Below, in pieces: positions 60,667 through 64,000 of a stretch of DNA of 64,000 nt. Position numbers and translations under genes: made by a program. Below the pieces are notes generated by a model that saw only the letters and a program-made list of their open reading frames with translations, ran no database searches and was not told where the DNA came from. The number at the start of each line of letters is the position of its first letter. Position 1 is the stretch's first letter. Origin of the DNA: Hymenobacter metallicola (GTDB lineage Bacteria > Bacteroidota > Bacteroidia > Cytophagales > Hymenobacteraceae); NCBI RefSeq assembly GCF_004745645.1, contig NZ_SRMB01000001.1, positions 2,046,001 through 2,110,000 of the forward strand, written 5' to 3'.

Positions 60667-62221
60667 TGACCCCGTGCTGCCCCCGCCCGAGCAGGGCCGC
60701 CGCAGTACCAGGGCCGACCACCTGCCGGCCCTGCTGCTGGGCTCAGTGTTCGTCATTGCCACCTGCGGCCTGATCTACGAGCTGATTGCCGGCACCCTGG
60801 CCAGCTACCTGCTCGGCGACTCGGTCACGCAGTTTTCCACCATCATCGGGGCCTATTTGTTCTCGATGGGCATCGGCTCCTGGCTGTCGCGCTACCTCGA
60901 CGGAGCCTTACTTAAGTGGTTTATCCGCCTCGAAATTCTGGTCGGCCTGGTTGGGGGTTTCTCGGCGCCCCTGCTGTTCGTGCTGTTTGAGTACGTCAGT
61001 TCCTTCCGCCTGATTCTCTACTCCCTGGTGGGCCTCACCGGCATTCTGGTGGGCCTGGAAATTCCGCTGCTGATGCGGATTCTGGAGAATCGCTACGAGT
61101 TTAAGGACCTGGTTTCCCGCGTTTTTACCTTCGACTACATCGGGGCTTTGCTGGCCTCACTTATCTTTCCACTGGTGCTCGTGCCCCAGCTCGGCTTGAT
61201 TCGTACCTCTCTGTTTTTTGGGGCCCTGAACGTGGTAGTAGCCGCCATTGCTCTGTACCGTTTCCCCGAAACCCGCCCCTACCGCCGCCGCTTTGCGGGC
61301 CTTATGGCGGGCACTCTGCTGCTGCTGGCCGTCGGCTTTGGCTACGCCGAGCGTATCATGACCTACACCGAAACCATGGCGTTTCAGGACCAGGTCATCT
61401 ACAGCAAAAGCACCGTTTACCAGCGCATCGTGCTCACGCGCAACAACCGGGAGCTGCGCCTCTTCCTCAACGGCAACCTGCAGTTCAGCTCTGCCGACGA
61501 GTACCGCTACCACGAAGCCCTGGTGCACCCCGCCATGCAGGCGCTGCCGAAGGCAAAACGGGTATTGGTGCTGGGGGGCGGCGACGGCCTGGCCGTGCGC
61601 GAGCTACTCAAGTATCCCCAGCTTCAGCGCATCCGCCTCGTCGACCTCGACGCGGGCATGACTCACCTGTTTCAGCACAACGAAATGCTGCTGGCGCTCA
61701 ACAAAGGGGCTCTGAACAATCCGAAAGTGCAGGTCATCAACGGCGACGCCTACCAGTGGGTGCGCTACGACACGACCCGCTACGACCTGCTTGTCGTCGA
61801 CTTCCCCGACCCCTCCAACTACTCCATCGGCAAGCTGTACAGCACCTCGTTTTATACGGAACTGCACAAGCTGCTGGCCCCTGACGGGCTGATGGTGGTG
61901 CAAAGTACCTCGCCCTACGTGGCCCAGAAGTCGTTTTGGTGCATCAGCCACACCTTGCAGGCCGCTGGCTTTCATACCATTCCCTACCACACCTACGTGC
62001 CTTCCTTCGGCGAGTGGGGCTATGTGCTGGCCGGCCGCAACGGCCACTGGCGCGGCAACGGCACCCTACCGCAAGGCTTGCGCTACCTCACGGCGGCTAC
62101 TCTCAAGGAAATGCTCCACTTTCCGCCCGACATGGCCGAGGTACCCACCGAAATCAACCAGCTCAACAACCAGGCCCTGGTCCGCTACTTCGAAGACGAC
62201 TGGGCGCCTTACACCCACTAA
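60659..62221 (+). CDS. Membrane-anchored spermidine-synthase-like aminopropyltransferase
   Basis: 520 aa. About seven membrane helices in the first ~225 residues, then a cytosolic spermidine synthase domain (about 235-500). Rossmann SAM-type loop VLVLGGGDGLAVREL (about 303-317), acidic VDLDAGM, and catalytic Asp region LLVVDFPDPSNYSIGKLYS (about 378-396). Would transfer aminopropyl from decarboxylated SAM to an amine, but with an atypical SpeD upstream the donor is uncertain. Coupled to DUF350 by an 8-nt overlap. Confidence 0.92.
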   Translation: MGNDPVLPPPEQGRRSTRADHLPALLLGSVFVIATCGLIYELIAGTLASYLLGDSVTQFSTIIGAYLFSMGIGSWLSRYLDGALLKWFIRLEILVGLVGGFSAPLLFVLFEYVSSFRLILYSLVGLTGILVGLEIPLLMRILENRYEFKDLVSRVFTFDYIGALLASLIFPLVLVPQLGLIRTSLFFGALNVVVAAIALYRFPETRPYRRRFAGLMAGTLLLLAVGFGYAERIMTYTETMAFQDQVIYSKSTVYQRIVLTRNNRELRLFLNGNLQFSSADEYRYHEALVHPAMQALPKAKRVLVLGGGDGLAVRELLKYPQLQRIRLVDLDAGMTHLFQHNEMLLALNKGALNNPKVQVINGDAYQWVRYDTTRYDLLVVDFPDPSNYSIGKLYSTSFYTELHKLLAPDGLMVVQSTSPYVAQKSFWCISHTLQAAGFHTIPYHTYVPSFGEWGYVLAGRNGHWRGNGTLPQGLRYLTAATLKEMLHFPPDMAEVPTEINQLNNQALVRYFEDDWAPYTH

Positions 62222-62370
62222 CTAGTTAATCCGCAGGAAAGCAGGCAAGGCAAAAACCAGGACGTTATGTCAAGCAACATTAGGTGTTCCGCGCGCTGAG
62301 TGCCGCCGCAGTATCTCCTAAGCCTAGCTCCTCGCCCGTCGCTCTTCCTCCCCCACCTATTGCTCTCCTC

Positions 62371-64000
62371 ATGTCCGTGCCTGACTTTCCCCAGTGCCCT
62401 TTCCTGCCCGGCCGCCGCGAATTTCTCGGGCGAGCCGGCCTGGGCATGGCCGGGTTGCTGCTGGGTCCGGGCCTGCTCGAATCGTGTGCGCCCGGCTCCC
62501 CGCGGGCGCACATTCGGGGCACGTTACGCGGCGCCAACAAGGTCACGGGCCACCAGCTCTGGAACCCCGGCCAGCTGCCGGCTCCCACCCACACCGTCCA
62601 AACCGACATTGTCATCATCGGCGGCGGCGTGGCGGGCCTGTCGGCCAAACGCTGGCTTCACCGCCACGGCCAGCAGAACGTGCTGCTGCTGGAGCTTGAT
62701 GCTCACGTAGGCGGCAACTCCGCTTCCGGCCAGAACGCCACTTCGGCTTTTCCCTGGGGCGCCCACTACCTGCCCCTGCCCGACCCGCGCCACGCCGAGC
62801 TGCTGGAGTTTCTGCGCGAAACCGGCACCATCACCGGCACCGCCCCCGATGGCCGCCCCATCTACAACGAGTACCACCTTTGCCACGACCCCGAAGAGCG
62901 CCTGCACCTGCACGGCCACTGGCAAACCGGCCTCGTGCCCGAACTCGGCGTTCCGGCTTCCGACCGGGCCCAGATTGCCCGCTTCTTCGAGCTCATCGAA
63001 ACTCTGCGCCACGCCCGCGGCCAAGACGGACTAGACGCCTTCCGCATTCCCGTCGACCAGTCGTCCCAGGATGAGCAGTTCCGCCGGCTCGACGCTATTT
63101 CTTTTGCCGACTACCTCACCCAGCACGGCTTCACCTCCGACTACCTGCGCTGGTACCTCGACTACTGCTGCAAGGACGACTACGGCACCACGGCCGCCAT
63201 GACTTCGGCCTGGGCCGGCCTCCACTACTTCGCCGCCCGCAAAGGCGACGCCCACAACGCCAGCAGCGCCGACGTACTGACCTGGCCCCAGGGCAATGGC
63301 TTTCTGGTCGAGCACCTGCGGCGGCAAGCCCCAGAGGGCATCCTGCCCAATACCCTGGCCTACGCCGTGCAGGAAACTGCCACCGGCGTGGCCGTCCTCA
63401 CCTACAACACCCTCACGCAGAAAACTAGCCGCCTTCAAGCCCGCCACGTGCTGCTGGCGACCCCGCAGTTCGTGACCCAGCGCCTGCTGCACGGCCTGCC
63501 GGGTTTGTTCCGCCCTACTCAGCCGTTGCACCGTGCGCCCTGGGTGGTGGCCAATCTGACCGTTGACGGCCTGCCCCAGGGCCCCGGTGCCCCGCTCAGC
63601 TGGGACAACGTCATCTACGGCGCTGAGTCGGTCGGCTACGTCAATGCCAATCAGCAGGATGTAGCGCTGGGCACTCAGCAGAAGGTTATTACGTACTACT
63701 GGCCCCTTACCGATGAGTTGCCGAAGGCCGCCCGCCAACGCGCCTACCGCACCAGCTACGACCAGTGGCTCACCCAAATTCTCGCCGAGCTGGAAAAAGC
63801 CCACGTTGGCATCACCGCCCGCGTCCGTCACGCCGATGTCTGGGTTTGGGGCCACGGCATGGTAGCGCCCACGCCCGGCACGCTCTGGCACCCCGGCCGG
63901 CAGCAGGCGGCCCAACCCCTACGCCAGCGGTTCTTTTTCGCCCACACCGATTTGAGCGGCATGTCTATCTTCGAAGAAGGCTTTTACCAGGGCATTCGGG
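62371..64000 (+). CDS. Tat-exported FAD-dependent (amine oxidase-like) oxidoreductase, cut by window end
   Basis: At least 543 codons, running off the edge. The N-terminus has a twin-arginine signal GRREFLGRAGLGMAG (14-28) followed by a lipobox-like LLESC (36-40), so a folded, cofactor-loaded lipoprotein is likely. FAD-binding fold TDIVIIGGGVAGLSAKRWL (about 71-89), then the ELDAHVGGNS motif. Large middle domain rich in aromatics (DYLRWYLDYCCKDDYG). Amine or polyamine oxidation outside the cytoplasm fits the neighbouring SpeD/aminopropyltransferase genes, but is inferred. Confidence 0.9.
   Translation, partial: MSVPDFPQCPFLPGRREFLGRAGLGMAGLLLGPGLLESCAPGSPRAHIRGTLRGANKVTGHQLWNPGQLPAPTHTVQTDIVIIGGGVAGLSAKRWLHRHGQQNVLLLELDAHVGGNSASGQNATSAFPWGAHYLPLPDPRHAELLEFLRETGTITGTAPDGRPIYNEYHLCHDPEERLHLHGHWQTGLVPELGVPASDRAQIARFFELIETLRHARGQDGLDAFRIPVDQSSQDEQFRRLDAISFADYLTQHGFTSDYLRWYLDYCCKDDYGTTAAMTSAWAGLHYFAARKGDAHNASSADVLTWPQGNGFLVEHLRRQAPEGILPNTLAYAVQETATGVAVLTYNTLTQKTSRLQARHVLLATPQFVTQRLLHGLPGLFRPTQPLHRAPWVVANLTVDGLPQGPGAPLSWDNVIYGAESVGYVNANQQDVALGTQQKVITYYWPLTDELPKAARQRAYRTSYDQWLTQILAELEKAHVGITARVRHADVWVWGHGMVAPTPGTLWHPGRQQAAQPLRQRFFFAHTDLSGMSIFEEGFYQGIR

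Overview
The window looks like a chromosomal segment of a high-GC member of the Bacteroidota, most likely a pigmented Cytophagales of the Hymenobacter type. The basis for this is SusC/SusD and carboxypeptidase-regulatory-domain TonB receptors, ECF sigma/FecR pairs, promoters of the TAnnTTTG type, near absence of Shine-Dalgarno sequences, frequent TTG/GTG starts, a ketocarotenoid gene set and bacillithiol chemistry. The genus is an inference; there is no rRNA in the window.

Layout. 1-2630: head of the division/cell-wall cluster on the minus strand (mraZ-rsmH-ftsL-ftsI), with a three-unit MraZ operator next to a good promoter. 2786-6093: HYC_CC_PP-type small protein, TonB receptor and HMA-domain protein, probably for metal (copper?) handling. 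6176-9805: an unknown gene, then a LytTR response regulator and a TPR histidine kinase with overlapping 3' ends. 9901-17570: carotenoid region on the minus strand (crtW, ispH, unknown, crtB, crtI, ECF sigma factor, CarH-like MerR regulator, crtZ), with terminators and palindromes dividing it into several transcription units; no lycopene cyclase was seen. 17738-24837: housekeeping genes (enoyl-CoA hydratase, ComEC, GNAT, PhoH, SAM hydroxide adenosyltransferase, ABM monooxygenase, HscB, tRNA-Leu-CAA).

25276-34926: an ECF sigma/FecR-controlled outer-membrane uptake locus. In order of transcription it is sigma, PafA-type alkaline phosphatase, FecR, SusC with an STN signalling domain, SusD and an unknown lipoprotein; phosphate-ester scavenging is the likely role. 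35379-38879: siderophore TonB receptor plus PepSY protein, with repeated AT-rich boxes flanking the promoter (Fur-like). 39050-42005: an AT-rich orphan exported protein and an OmpA/TSP3 protein, separated by a 48-bp perfect palindrome. 42314-45967: GT4 glycosyltransferase, UbiA prenyltransferase and a single-barrel protein with the DxDD motif of class II terpene cyclases. 46498-54604: OAR-type receptor, SDR, universal stress protein, dicarboxylate/glutamate symporter and SGNH hydrolase.

54730-58266: the most unusual part, and apparently about sulfur. A SAM-I riboswitch has a P1 helix ending 6 nt before a 37-codon ORF that closes with CysCysCys-stop. A C-rich 268-nt leader follows, then a coupled ATP-grasp/LLM flavin monooxygenase pair and a bacillithiol deacetylase. 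58278-64000: a polyamine-like membrane island: SpeD homologue lacking the usual catalytic Cys, DUF4178, small membrane protein, DUF350, membrane-anchored aminopropyltransferase, and a Tat-exported FAD oxidoreductase cut by the window end. Two families of REP-like palindromes are inserted between genes.
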